From Calcarisporiella thermophila CBS 279.70 (taxonomy: Eukaryota > Calcarisporiellomycota): 64,000 bases of DNA. Below the pieces are notes generated by a model. That model made no database searches. It saw nothing but the letters and a program-made list of their open reading frames with translations, and was not told where the DNA came from. Positions 1 through 13,051 of this stretch are shown here, one piece after another. A program made the position numbers and the translations under genes. How positions within the stretch are numbered: the first letter of the stretch is position 1; each line of letters starts with the position of its first letter. The stretch spans positions 1,157,673 through 1,221,672 of the forward strand of contig NW_027192197.1 of the NCBI RefSeq assembly GCF_041956535.1. Reading direction: 5' to 3'.

Positions 1-111
1 TTTTCAGTATATAAAAAAGATTACGACACCTTTTTTTTTTTTTTAAAAAAACAAAGACTTCCAGCTTGTTTTATTTATGTATCATATATATATAGATTAA
101 AATATAATTTT

Positions 112-128
112 CGCTCAAGGGTGGACTC

Positions 129-168
<40 letters not shown>

Positions 169-185
169 AATTACGCCACTAGAGC
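112..185 (-). tRNA. tRNA-Asn (anticodon GTT)
   Basis: The reverse complement folds into a 74-nt cloverleaf. The anticodon loop CTGTTAA carries GTT, and the T arm GGTGG-TTCGAGT-CCACC is perfect. The acceptor stem GCTCTAG/CTTGAGC has one U-U mismatch, and the discriminator is G. No intron. It faces away from the tRNA-Gly gene about 100 bp away. Confidence 0.93.
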
Positions 186-288
186 TTATTATGTTGTTGT
201 GTCCCTCTACGTGTAGCAGATTTCGTGACTGTTGATTTTATTTTCTGGTAGAAAAACTTTTTTCTTTCATCAAAAAATGTGTCAAAGT

Positions 289-359
289 GCATGGTTGGTT
301 TAGTGGTATAATTGCCGCCTGCCACGCGGCAGACCCGGGTTCGATTCCCGGACCATGCA
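289..359 (+). tRNA. tRNA-Gly (anticodon GCC)
   Basis: A 71-nt cloverleaf with acceptor GCATGGT/ACCATGC, anticodon loop CTGCCAC (GCC) and T arm CCGGG-TTCGATT-CCCGG. The D arm has the short GGTTTAGTGGTA form typical of eukaryotic tRNA-Gly. No intron. Confidence 0.95.
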
Positions 360-1550
360 AGAGATAGTTTTCTCCCAATTATCTAATTTTAAAATTAGAT
401 ACAAGCTTGCTTTAGCACCGTTTAATTTTTTTCATTATATTTGGTTGTTTTTGATGGAAGATGGTACAATTTTCTAATTAGACACTAGAGTGGCTCGATA
501 ACCAACAAAAAAGCCAACAGAAAACATCCAGTCTGACTCGTGGCTAGGCATGCTCAAAATCTTTTGATCAACCTATATTAACATTTAAGCGAATTTCATC
601 AGAGAAATTAGAAAATCGAGTAAATTACGATCATACAAAACTGATTTAGGTTCAACCCATGCCTAGCTCAAAGGCTTTGTCACTTAGGACTTGCTATCTC
701 TGCCTTGGTTCAATTTAGAATATTCCATTCTGCAAAAAAATCGTGGATAAATTCGGCTGAAAATATTCGTTTAAAGCACAATTTCCATTTTCCCAGGAGA
801 GCGAAAGTTTTCTTCTCTAGTAGGATAAATGTTCTGCGTACCCAGACAAATTAAGTGCACACACTCTAGTATATTATTGAGAAACGAATAAGGCTCAATA
901 TGGTTTGGCGGAATCGTTAGCCAAGTCTCAGCAGGCGAGATAGACATTTTTTTTATGAGTGAAATTTTCTGATCTTCGAATAGGCTCAACATGTTGACTT
1001 GCAAGTTATATCCCTCGCTCACAGGACTCATCACCAGTGTTATTTGCTCCTACAATCCTAGCCACAAATATGTAATAAAGATATCATGGCTGACCTCACG
1101 TATACTAATGATAATGTCCGAATAAATAAATACTGCCGATATGCGTCTGAAAATTATTCCTCTGCTCCCCTCTTTATATCTCTATTGACCTCACGACATC
1201 AAGTTTTCAACACATAGAAAGTACAATTTATGTCGACTTTTGACATATTAACATTTGACATATTAACATTTCCGTGGAGAGTATTCATAATTATCAAATT
1301 CTAATGAGGCGATACGGGAAACTGAACACACGCAATCGATTGCTCTGGTGCACATATCGCAGAGGAAAATAAAAAGTCAATAGTCAATAGTATGATTGAG
1401 AATATTACAAGCAAAAATATTGTCTGCGGTTTCAAAGAAATATTCGATTGCAATTAAAATAATGTCAAAAATTCTAAAAAAAAAGCAACTACGAAAGCAA
1501 ATAAAAGAAAAAAATAAAAAGGTAGGGCTAATTACAATAGGGGGACTGAA
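360..1550. other. Intergenic stretch between tRNA-Gly and wc-1 3' end
   Basis: AT-rich sequence with no ORF I believe in. A 15-nt unit (TGACATATTAACATT) occurs twice in tandem around 1248-1277. An A-rich stretch at 1470-1525 lies just past the wc-1 stop and may hold its 3' processing signal. Confidence 0.6.
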
Positions 1551-3971
1551 TCAACTCCTTGATTTCAGCATTTTTGCATACCGTAGACCGCACGCGTTAC
1601 AAAGTGTTTTTGGACCTCCAGGTCCTCGTCTCCATTCGGGCGAGTCCGTTCGATGGCATTGTGAGCACATCTTTTGAGGACAATCTGGCCGTTTTCGCTT
1701 GTGTGTTCGTGAATATTCAATTGCTCTGATTTGTTCACGCAGTCGGCGATTCAGTTGAATAAGCTGGTGGAGTTCGTATTGCCAATTCGACGCACGTGTT
1801 ACTTCAAGTTCTGCAAAAGCGTTACTATTGGGGTCGTGGGTTAATGAAGGCGGCTGTAAAGTCAAATTCGAAGCAAGTGGTGGCGATGCGGAGCTATTGT
1901 CATCATCGCTTTTTTGTGAGTCGGTATCGCTATGGGTTGGTGTCGATGTGTCTGCGGAGAATGATGCCGGCAGAGCAGCATTCTGGGCTGTGGTGGGCAT
2001 GTATGAGGGGGAATAGTAAATGGCCGATGGACGAAAAGATGCAAATCTAGCCAATATGAACGAGGTCTCTCCATTGGGTTGCCACTGACACCCCGGGAAA
2101 AAAGTGGCTTCAATGCTTAGTTGTTGACCATTTTTCTTTCGAAAAGGGAGGAACAAGGATGTCTCTTGGCCAACCGAGGCTTTCTTCAGTGCAAGTGTGA
2201 GCCTTGTCATATACTCAGGCAAGACTAACTGGTATATTGACATGGAGACAAGCTCAGCCGGCTCGAATTCCAACACACGCATGCTTTCGGGCGTGGCATG
2301 CAGCCAAAGGCCTTCGAGTGACAACTTGGACCAAAATGTCTCTTTATATACCTCTTTTCCACCACCAGCTTGCGCGAACTCACTCGTTGCCCTTGCTACA
2401 TCACTTTCATTCATGCCTCTTGGATCACCGTTGTTGTCCTCCATGTAACACCCTGTTGAATCGAAATGTCGCCATGCTAGCTCGTACACCGGACGTAGCC
2501 GCCCAACAAGCAAAAAATATTTGCGTCCCTTTGAATGCTCCATGAATATGCTGCCGTGGCAATCCATCCAAGCATACCCTGACCGTTTTCGCTTTGCCCT
2601 AAAGATACATGATATTCTTCTCTCCCCATGGCCCGACTTTTTCGCGGCTTCTCTCAATTCTCTCATCACCGGGACGAAATCATTGGGATGGCAAACGAGC
2701 GAAATACTCTGGCCGACAAGCTCCTCTGGGTGGTATTCAAGCATATCATGAGCACTTGCCGAACAGTGAACAAATATTCCCTTGAGGGAGAGTACATAGA
2801 TGAAGTCGGGTGATGCATCGAAGAGCAATTTATACCAGCTCTCTTTCGCGTCATCGAGATTTGTAGCGCGTAAATTACCAGCTAATTGCATTGCATTGCC
2901 CATGTCCGGCAATGGAGTATGTCTGGGCGGGTAGCTGGGGTTGTCGGAGAAATATCCCCCTGACATGTCCATCAGGGGTGCTAAGGGTGAATAGAAGATT
3001 AAGGGAGGGCGAAACTTACTTAGGTGTAAAAATGGTACGAACGATTTGACATTAGAGGCGTGACACTCTCCAGGCGGTAATTCATCGCGTGTGTTCCGTC
3101 TCTCATTCTTTCTCTAATCGCGCTGGGCTGTTTCGCCAAATCCTTGTGGTAGAAATTAAGAATTGGGAATTGCCCATGTTACAATAGCCAGATAATGAGA
3201 TGCTTACGATTTGAAGCCCGACAAAGTACTCTATTCCATCTACCTCCCCGCTCACTGGGATGATCGACACCAAGTTGACAAAAGGTTCACCATTTTTCCG
3301 ATAATTTATCAGTGGAGTCTGACATTCTTTTCCCTGCAACATATGGGTCTTCATGAGGTATACTGCGTCATTATTGGTGTAATGGCGTCGTGACCCAAGC
3401 GTTACCAGGCCATCTGGAGCCTGGAGGAATCGGCAATTACGACCGACTATCTCGCTATATTGGTATCCAGTCAGACGCTCGAAACACGGGCTCGCGTATA
3501 CAATGGGGTAGTCATATTTGCGCGCGTCAACGACGAGAAAAGAACAGGAGAAATCGATGGGTCCGATATTGATTTGCGGGTTTTGCCTGAGAGGGGAGAG
3601 ATAGAGGAAATGAGTTGCGGGAGGGCGTTTTAAGTGTGGCCCTATAAATCCCATTAACTCACCTATTGATTAGACGATGGAGTAGTTCAAGAACATCAAA
3701 TCCTGAGCTGCTATACATGCCGGTGTGTTGCGAGGGTGCTATAGCACCTAAATATGCCATAAGAGAGATGAGGCAACGTAGAATGTTTCTGTTTGATTGC
3801 ATCTCATTTCTCACCGGTTAATGTTTTTGCCTCCGACGGCCGCTTAATGACCGTGAATCCGTTTTCTTTTCCATCCCCAAAGGGCATGTGTCTTGCAAGC
3901 TCCTCGGAAAGTGGCACGTCCCAATCCGGGACATCGGGGGTGTAGAAAGCACTAGCATCGCCGATGGACAT
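1551..3971 (-). CDS. wc-1: White-collar-1 type blue-light photoreceptor and GATA transcription factor
   Basis: Flavin-binding light sensor that acts in the nucleus, normally with a WC-2 partner. Exons in gene order: 3971-3815, 3747-3663, 3586-3208, 3142-3043, 2980-1551, giving 716 residues. The LOV domain spans about residues 70-215, with the photo-adduct motif GRNCRFLQ (Cys132) preceded by the N-cap GFDVLELL. Two more PAS domains lie at about 285-395 and 455-540. A GATA-type finger, CSQC-X18-CNAC (679-704), sits at the very C-terminus; the X18 loop is typical of WC proteins. The fourth exon is the weak point. The frame closes only with a poor GTTCGT donor (3042-3037), whereas the consensus GTAAGT donor downstream (3019-3014) would leave an in-frame TAA. 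No polyglutamine tract is present, unlike Neurospora WC-1. Confidence 0.9.
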
Positions 3972-5606
3972 GGGCAATTGCAAATTGCTATTAAGTAAAA
4001 AGGGTTATGCGGGGAGCAAGGGATGCGGGTGGAGGGTATACGTTACAGAGGATCGAAGGGAGGATGATTGGGGGTGGGGGGCAGGAGAAGCCTTGCAAGG
4101 GGGGGCGTGTGATGAACTAACGCGCCGTCTGAGGATTTGTCCGTTTGCTCCAGTGATTTGGTCTTTCGATCATAATCTGGGTCTGGAATGCCGAATTCCA
4201 TGTAAAAGGTTGGGAGGGGGCGCCAGTATCAAGGGAGGAGATTAAGGCGGCGATTGTGTGCGAAATAACTTGTAATATGTAGGAGGGGTGGAAAAATAGA
4301 AAAGGCGGTTTTCTTTAATAGGAACTTTTTTAGAAAGGCATAGAATTTTGCCTATGTCAAGGATGCGTCCCATATCAAATCGGGCCCTTTGCGCTCCGAG
4401 CATTTGCTCTCAATACCTAATCTGATAGATCTCTGTATTACCCTATAATTTCGGTAAAACTCTCTAGTGATTAATTTGGGCGAATTCTCCCACGTGCCGA
4501 AATAGGAGAATCAGAATCCGGATAAACATTCATGAGCGGGGATATGCACTCGGAGCCGATCAGTCCAAAATCACAGGAATCATTTCAAGTTTCTGCTTAC
4601 CATGCCTCCTCCCTTCGAAAGCTTCCATTCGGCATGTAGGATGCCCTCAATAGGATCCCGCCGCAAGCCGGTTTTTTCGCCTCGCCTCCTCTATGAGCCC
4701 ATGCCGAGCTATTCAACAAGGCAAAAGGCCGCCGTGTTTTTCATCTCAAGCCGCAAGGCTGGTCTTGCCGCGAGCCGCCGATGCCGCATTGGGGCAGAAG
4801 GCTGAATGCCTTTTCGGGAAATTCTTCAGAAAACACGAGTGTGGCGCTGGACCGTCTGAAATAACCCAAGCTCTGGAAGAGATCTTTACTCATGACTAAG
4901 AAGGTTTAGAAATTCCAGAGTCGGCTCGACGGTTTCACAAAGCTGCGGCTGGCCACGAACCTTCATGGCCTTGGAGGGCCTCGCAGGCGTACGGGCTCTG
5001 TTAGAAGCCTAAAATTTGCTTGCGTTAATGAACACTCACATTTAAATTAAACCATCGTAATTCCAGGTGGGATGCGTGCAATATATCCTCTTATAGTAGG
5101 TATGCCAATTGCGAACGTAATCCTAAGCTCGCACTCTATCCGAGTGTATTGACATCAGACGGATCGTGCGCAATTGGGATAGGAATCTGCCAGCTTCGAG
5201 AATATTCCCATTCAGTGGAATTTAGTTGAATCCTCTTAGCTGCTATTTGGAAAATTGAAGCCATCTTCCAATAGACTCGGAGCCGATTTCACGCGACGGC
5301 CACACTCCCAGTAGAATACGATGGACTGGGGATATAATAGTACATGATTTCGTCATGGCATCGATCTATAGATGTCCTTCGAAATCCTTCATCGACCTGC
5401 GAATGTGAAGATTCCTGTATTTGTTTGTGCAATTAGTTTCACAGAGTATGCCTACGGCCATGCAACCATGATCCCATTCCTCTCAACCTCGATCCTTATA
5501 TTGGAAACAGACAATATATATTTCAAAACTAAGGTTATAACCCAGCACAATAAGAGCATCCATAAGGTTGGAATCATTTCTATTCCAGACTCTATCATCG
5601 CTGTGG
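3972..5606. other. Intergenic region upstream of wc-1
   Basis: A 1.6-kb gap holding the wc-1 promoter and, at its far end, the 3' flank of the next minus-strand gene. No convincing ORF. A 13-nt word, ACTCGGAGCCGAT, occurs at 4548-4560 and again at 5274-5286. A G-rich block lies at 4060-4110, just upstream of the wc-1 start. Confidence 0.55.
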
Positions 5607-8250
5607 CTAATAGTTCTCTTTTGCCTCTTTCGGGAGAAGCTCACCCTTCTTCTTGATGACTCCCATATGCAAAATGCGATCTCCCGCCATTGCCACCGGA
5701 TTTGAGCTACGGCCAATAGCCTGGAGGGTAGATAAGCGATTAGGGACGCAATGACACTGTAATTGCCTAACTTAAGCTACTCACTACACCGGTGCACGGA
5801 GCAAAGTATTCATCGACCACATTGCCGAATATGTTCTTAATACGTGCAATTAAGTCGCCCTTGCGCACAAGGGTATTGGTATTTGGATATACTTCTAGGA
5901 CTCCTCCCGTACGAGTATATATCTAAAGAACACTCGTTAGTTTCATTGCATCCAATCCGATAAATCATACGAAAATTTCTGACCCAAAAGCCTTTTGAAC
6001 ACAGTACAGTGGTCGGAGGGAGGGGGATCGATGGATACTCCGAGAGCGGATCCATCGTAAACATTCCGAAGTGGTTGAGTATCCGCATCACACCCATATA
6101 TGACCACTGCACGTATTGGTTTTGGAAGAGCTGCGGGTTTCCAATCTCAACGGTAATGGCCTTAATGCCCCGGGCCATACATGCTGATCGCAGCGTTCCT
6201 ATGGAAAGCGTTAGAACAATCAGACAAGGATCAGCCCCTCTCTCCTCCCTCTCAAGCAGTCAAGCGGACAAATACCATCCTGTCCCGAGTTATGCAATAT
6301 GATCTGCGGCTGTTGTAAGTTTGCCATCGCTGCTGTCTCTGAATCGTTCATATCACTCCTCACATAATAGCTGTTCACTCTCCCAAAACTCGCCGTATGC
6401 AAATCAATCAGGTAATTGAACTGGCTGATGACCTTGTTCATCAGACAGTGAGCATATACTTGTGAAGCCATCCCATCTTCGCATCCCGGAAATGATCGAT
6501 TCAAGTCTTTTCCATCGGCAAACTCTCGCTGGTATTTAAGATATCCGGACGTGTTGACACAAGGAACGGCCACAACTGTGCCCTTAAGTTTGTGCACGTC
6601 AATATCCGTCACCACGCTAAAAGGGTGCTCATGGGAATCAATGGAAGTCATAAACAGCGTGATCAACTCTATATGCTTACCGATGAATACACGGAACACC
6701 GTTTAATTCGTTGCCATGAACGGCAGCCGTAATCCCAATGACCGGCCCTTCTTCCTTGCCTCGCGCAACAATGACAGGGAGACGCATCCACTCGCTCAAC
6801 CCTTGTTTCACCATCTTTATCCATGCGGTACTTATTTGCTCTTCCGGAAAATCTTCGATGACCAATCTATCTCTCACCACTGGTGGAGGCACATCGCTCT
6901 CATTTTGGAATCGCGAACTAAATTCAGGAGGCTCATAACGCACGACGGAATCCCACTGTTTATAAGGGAGTCGCCCGTCTTTTTTGATGCTTGGCTCAAC
7001 TATAGGACTAACGAGGGGGGGTGGCAGCTGGGTCTGATCAAGCACTGGCGAGGTTACATTACGCTGCATTTTATCGATCATTTCCTGGGGAAGATTCCAC
7101 AACGGCTGATCATCAAAAATTATAAGCGAGCCTTTTCGTCGAGGGGGTGGGCGCCGGATAGTTTGCACCGGGGAGGTAGAGCCATCGCTTCCTGCGGTAA
7201 GCTTGGAGTCTGTGGATACTACCTGTATGATCACCACGGTCGCATCTTTATAAATCCGCAACATACTCCCTGTTAGCAAAGAGAAACGTCTTCATAACCA
7301 CAAATATTGTGCCCAGCTTTGTACCTTTATCTTGGTATTTAACGTTTCCTTTCTCATCGGCAGGAAGAATGACCATGCTGGTTGGAGAGCTATCTTCCTC
7401 TCTTTCAATAACCATGGTTTGGCCTGGTCCCACTAAACGGATAGTCTCGTTCTCCTCGAGAGACACTCTCACCTTTCCTTCCACGGAATACACCAGCGTG
7501 AATCGTCCAAGAAGTAACTTTTTACTCCCGTTGCCATTTTCGACCGCGCTGCTCTCTCCGGCTTTCTCAACCAGGAATTTCACCTTACCCTTAGAGCGAT
7601 CCATAACGAAATTGAGTGTGTTAATGGGAGGGTTGATTACGCGACAAGTTGTAGGCCTAGTTTTTAATTTTTTTTAAAAAAAAACGTAAATTCCCACAGA
7701 ATTCACTGAACTACTCCGCTCATATCGAAAGCTTGAATAAATACCATTCACCACCATATGTGTAAGGAAACAGCGCTTTAACAATATGGTTCGACTCTTC
7801 TCCACGGTGATTGAGGGCCAGAGAAGGTTTGGTATTTGCAGGGGTATCGCCTGGAAGGGCAATAATGGTGCTATATAATAAGTAAAAGCGCGCATTGGAT
7901 TAATGGCTAACCAAATCAATGATTATAAAAGATATAAAGGAATAGGAAATTATATTGATTTTAACACCATAACCACAGGTTCTGTTTCTGCATAAAAGGA
8001 ATAAATGACGAAGCAAATCAGCATTCTCAATTTACCAGTCGTGTCTAGGGAATAGAGAAAAGCTACAATTGGCATGGATGGTGGTTGCGCTGAATCTCCA
8101 GAAGAACTCATCGTCATGAAAATTTTTTTCTGGTGGATGAATTGCAATCTCATAAGTGGTGCCAAGTCCATTTCGCCAAGCCATCTCCTTATAATCCTTT
8201 GCAGGATCGAGGAGCATAGTGCGAATAACACCCTCGTTGCTATCTTCCAT
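5607..8250 (-). CDS. HutD/Ves domain fused to AstE/AspA-type (M14-like) zinc amidohydrolase
   Basis: Exons in gene order: 8250-8036, 7870-7745, 7656-7325, 7269-6681, 6616-6276, 6198-5984, 5922-5785, 5720-5607. All phases close, giving 689 residues. Residues 1 to about 200 match the HutD (DUF886) cupin-like family, with MAWRNGLGTTYEIA near the start and GGEWPTTC followed by TLNFVM further on. Residues about 330-689 match succinylglutamate desuccinylase/aspartoacylase enzymes: zinc motif HGNE (about 408-411), DLNRSFPG, third ligand in DLHTA (about 493), and a C-terminal beta domain with KGDLIARIKNIFG. Such enzymes cleave N-acyl amino acids or small amides; the substrate here is unknown. HutD is encoded in bacterial histidine-use operons, so an N-acylglutamate substrate is a reasonable guess. 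It diverges from phospholipase D across 269 bp. Confidence 0.85.
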
Positions 8251-8519
8251 TGCGTATTAAAATAATTCTTAAGAGAAAAGCCTATTACGGATCCAACTTT
8301 TGACGGTGGCGAATACCGTGTAAAATGTGGGGAGGGAAATTTCTTTCAGCTATCCCCTCAGTGGGGATAATCCTCGCATTTTGCATTTTATCAATTTAGC
8401 TCGGCTTGCAGGGCATTAAAATCTCAGCATTCTTTTTTTTTTGGTAATTCTAGCCTTATTATTTAGCCCTGTTATATATATCTCCATAATTTTGGCATAA
8501 GAGCCAAAATTGCATCGTA

Positions 8520-11500
8520 ATGGAAACGTCTATGGAAGAGACAGCTTATTCCGAAATTTCCCCTATGGGGCCAGTAAAACGCCCCTCTCAAGGTCCAAGA
8601 CGCTACACAATTGGAACCGAACCGCGCAGGTCTGAACACGATTCACGCCTTTTGCCAGGCGAATATAAAGGATCTGAGAAGTGGGGAGAGACCAATTCCG
8701 AAGAGCACCCCGAACACAGCTCGAACAGTCGATCGCCAATAAGGCCCAACCCTGATAATGCGCCGCAAAGACAAAATGACAAGGCCCCTCTCGCATTGCC
8801 TAGACATAAAGCAAAGCTGAAGGCAATAAGAGCAATATTCCGTATGAAACAGCTACCTAGAATGAGGGAAGAGCAGAAAGTAAACAAATTGCAGGCGCTT
8901 AATCTGATAACGGAAATTAGTTACGGCGTATTACCAGTGCAGCTGATGGGGATGTATTTCATGCGAGATGAGTATGGAAACAAAAGAGTGCCTGTAATGT
9001 TAAATTTACTCAAGGTGATCCCAAAAGTTTGATTCCATTCAATTAATTCAACTCTATTCTAAAAGAATATAAGCATTAGATTGAGATTACAGAATCGAGA
9101 GTTAGCAGTGGCCGCTCTCGCATTGTATTTCGTATCGAGCTGGAGTATGCTGACGGGCTACGCAAGTGGGTTATCCACCGTCAGTACAAAGATTTCCTCA
9201 AACTACACGCACATTTTCGCTTTGGAAATCCGACGCGCCCTCGCATTCCGCGCCTACCAAAGTTTCCTAAATCGACCCTTCCCTTTAGATCCCCTGGGCC
9301 AAGTTCGAAACACGGAACCCCATATCATGGATCGAGTTTTGTGGAGACTCCAGCTGATGAGAGTGCTTTTCAAGCTGGACTTTTAAACCAGATTAACGAG
9401 GGCGCTTATCAGAGTTCAAGTAATGGCAACAAAAACATCTTCCAAAAATTCTTCCCTTTCACCTCCAGGAAGCCTTCCGCCACCACCGAGTTGCAACAGA
9501 GTTCGTTCCCAGAGCTATTCTCTCGTGTGATTCCTCCGGGGGACCGTGAATATTTTGCATTTGAACAACGGGAAAAACTCGAGTCGTATCTGATCAGACT
9601 AGCAGGATGCCTTGTGGCGCGACCTGAAGCAAATAGACTGTTCAAGTTTCTCGAAATTAGTGCTCTTGGATTGAAACTTGCGGCAAGTGGCGGATATCAC
9701 GGGAAAGAGGGTTTTTTGTACTTGAGGGATGGTCAAAATATTCATAAACGCAATTTGTTCTCTTGTATGAAGCGCGAAGTTTCCAAATGGTTTATCGTCC
9801 GAGAGGGTTTTGTGGTGTGTGTTGATCAGCCTGATCAGGTAAACACGGTTTTGTGGACTCTTTTTAATGATGAGCTTCCGTTGTAAGCCTTCTTTTGAAA
9901 TTGTTTGCACTAAAATTTACTAATGTTTTTAGCTTGAAGCCTCGGGGGTTGTCCTTGTTGACCAAGAGTTCACGGTAGAGGAGACTGAAGCAACTATATC
10001 ACGCCGCTGTTTCCCAATTGGAAGTAGGACCTCAAACCTATTTCCAAACGAACTAACATTAAGTAATCGGGATATCAGCTTATCACTACAAACGCGGAAC
10101 GAATACCAGCTAAAGGATTTTATTGAAAGTATGAGTAAACTCACTAGCTTACCTTGGGCTCAACCACAGCGATTCGAGTCCTTTGCACCGGTGCGGAAAA
10201 ATGTACCTGTACGGTGGTTCGTCGATGGACGAGATTATTTCTGGGCAGTAAGCCAGGCGATTAACATGGCAAAAGAGGAGATATATATCGAAGATTGGTT
10301 CTTAAGCCCAGAAATTTACTTAAGGCGTCCCGGAAGCACTCAGCCTGACTGGAGATTAGACTTGCTTTTGAAGAAGAAGGCAGAGGAGGGGGTCAAAATT
10401 TACGTTGTATTATACAAGGAGGTATATTCCGAGTTTTCTCTACAGTCGATAACTGTATTATGGAGACTAATGGCCTTTAATCTCTATCTTTTTATTTCAC
10501 AAAGATATCTATCGCTACACCCCTATTTTCGGGATATGCAAAAGAAAGGCTACGCTCATGCCATCCTAACATCTATGTCATGCGTCATCCTCCACAAATG
10601 CCACCCCAGATACATTTTTGGGCGCATCACGAGAAGCTCCTCGTGGTTGACAACATAGTTGCCTTTGTTGGTGGTATAGATTTATGTTTTGGGCGATGGG
10701 ATACAGCATCCCATGTGTTAGTAGATGATGGGCAACCGGACCTGAACCCGACCAATGTTACTCCTCAAATTTGGCTGGGCAAGGTAAAGTACAGGGACCA
10801 CTGTTAATACATTTTATACTCTAAAGCTATTATCTCATGTTGGCAATTCTATTTAGGACTATTCGAATACCCGTATTCTCGATTTTGTGAATCTGACAAA
10901 GCCATTTGAGGATATGATTGATCGCACCAAAATCCCGCGAATGCCTTGGCACGATCTCGCTCTCCAAGTTATAGGCCAACCCGCTCGCGATATCGCAAGA
11001 CATTTCATCCAGCGATGGAATTATCTTCGACGTCAGCGTGCTATCAAACACTGGGCCCCATACTTGCTCCCGCGCTCTGATTTCTCGCCTTCTGATCTAA
11101 AACGCCTTGGTCTTGTAGGGTCGTGTGAGGTTCAAATCTTACGAAGCGTATCGCCATGGTCCATTGGTTCACTCAGCCATGTAGAACACTCAATCCAAAA
11201 TGCATATGTGGCGTGTATTGAATCGGCCGAGCGGTTCATTTATATTGAGAATCAATTTTTCATTACTTCCACCTTGGTTGGCAACACGGTAATTGAGAAC
11301 CAGATCGGAATGGCTCTGGTACGGAGGATTCGGCGTGCGCATCAAGAGCGGAAAAGGTTCCGAGTGGTGGTTGTGCTGCCTTTGATTCCTGATTTCCAAT
11401 CCGAGATTGACGCTGCTGATGCAACGGCCGTTCGGATTATCATGCATCTACAATATCTGTCTATTTGTCGCGGGGAGAACTCGATTTACAAACGTTTGCA

Positions 11501-12769
11501 AAATGACGGCATTGATCCTGACGATTACATTACCTTTTATGGCCTGCGCACCTGGGACAAGTTATCCAATGAATATGTGACGGAGCAAGTATATGTACAT
11601 AGTAAGCTTATGATCGTTGATGACCGTACCGTTATACTTGGATCAGCGAATATTAATGAACGCTCAATGAGAGGCGATCGTGACTCAGAGATCGCGGCAA
11701 TCGTGCGGGACACTGATTATCTGAATTCATGGATGGCGGGTGAGCAGTTTGCGGTAGGAAAATTCGCATATACCCTACGAAAGCGACTTATGATGGAACA
11801 TCTCGGGGTGGATGTGGATGCCCTAGAAGAAGGAGAATTAGAAAAAGTGTATCCGCCATTCCAGGCTGAGAGCAATTCGTCAGTCAGTGAGCCGTCTAAA
11901 GAGAAGGATGGAAATAGTAGAAATATGGTGGATAAAGCGATACAAGTATCGTTGATAGGACCGTTTTACGGAAAATTCAGTAAGCGATAACTTCATTAAC
12001 CAAAGCTACAAACCGAGCCCCTAATCTTTTTCTTCTTCAATTTCTAGGAAACCACACCGCTCTCAATAATCCGTGTCCCGTGTACGATTCTGCATATGCA
12101 ACTACCCCAGCTTCCGCCACAGTGGTCGGTACTTCTCAGACTCAAACTGACAAGGACGCCTCGTTCACTTATTTCCATAACCACGACGCTTCTCCAGAAC
12201 CGCTTCCGAACATTTTGCCTTCCCGATTCACCGATCCTCTTGACGATAGTTTCTTCTTGGATATATGGCAGCGAAGTGCGAATCACAACACTGATGTGTT
12301 CCGCAGAATCTTCAAGTCTGTACCGGATGATAATGTGACGAACTGGTCAGAATACCGAGCATTTCGAGATTTAGCCGAGATGGGAAATCTGTCGGTGGCC
12401 ACAAAGAATGTCACTTCTGCGGCAGCTGACCCTAGCATGCCAGTTGTAGCGAAGGATGTGGAAGGTGGAGAGCTGGAGCACAAGTCGAACGATCCAGCGA
12501 AGGAGAAGAATACGCCGGAAAATACTCCTCACCGGGTTGAGGAATCGGATGCCGATGTCGAAAGTTGGGAGGAGGAGGAGAGGAGAGCCATGCACGACGC
12601 AACCGAACATCGAAGGGCTTCTGGATCCGAGCAAGCAGATCGAGACCTTGAATCTCTACTGAGTGAAATTCGCGGACAGCTTGTGGTATGGCCGACACGA
12701 TTTTTGGGAGGAGAGCAAGAATACCATTTCTTCAAGGATCAACTTGCACCCATTGACATCTTTACTTAA
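8520..12769 (+). CDS. Phospholipase D, PX-type (Spo14/PLD1 family)
   Basis: Hydrolyses phosphatidylcholine to phosphatidic acid and choline at membranes. Exons: 8520-9014, 9080-9838, 9933-10421, 10505-10783, 10857-11979, 12048-12769, giving 1288 residues with every phase consistent. A low-complexity N-terminus precedes a PX domain (about 120-245, with RQYKDFLKLHAHFR and PRIPRLPKFP). A PH-like region (about 330-430) follows, then two catalytic HKD motifs: HHEKLLVVD (His623, Lys625, Asp630) and VHSKLMIVD (His922, Lys924, Asp929). The interval WFLSPEIYLRRP before HKD1 is standard for eukaryotic PLD. The C-terminal 240 residues include an acidic, Glu-rich stretch before the conserved tail. In fungi this enzyme serves vesicle traffic and sporulation. 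Its product pool links to the CHO2 gene further along. Confidence 0.93.
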
Positions 12770-13051
12770 TATCGAGACTGTATTTTAGACGCAATGTATT
12801 AATCCCAATCTTTCCCTTCGACTTATGACACTTCAATTTCTTTTTAATTTATGTAATTCGAAGATGCTAATTGATCTTCAAGTCTTTTGGGGGTCAAATG
12901 TATGTACATTATTCGAACCAGCTTCTTGGACCTAATGTTCTCTCCAATTAAATATATTCTCCAATACTTGACTTCTCTCTGCATCTACCAATGCATGTAA
13001 TGCTGCATGTGGTTTTAGACCATGCTGAGCAAACATTATTTTCGGATTGCT

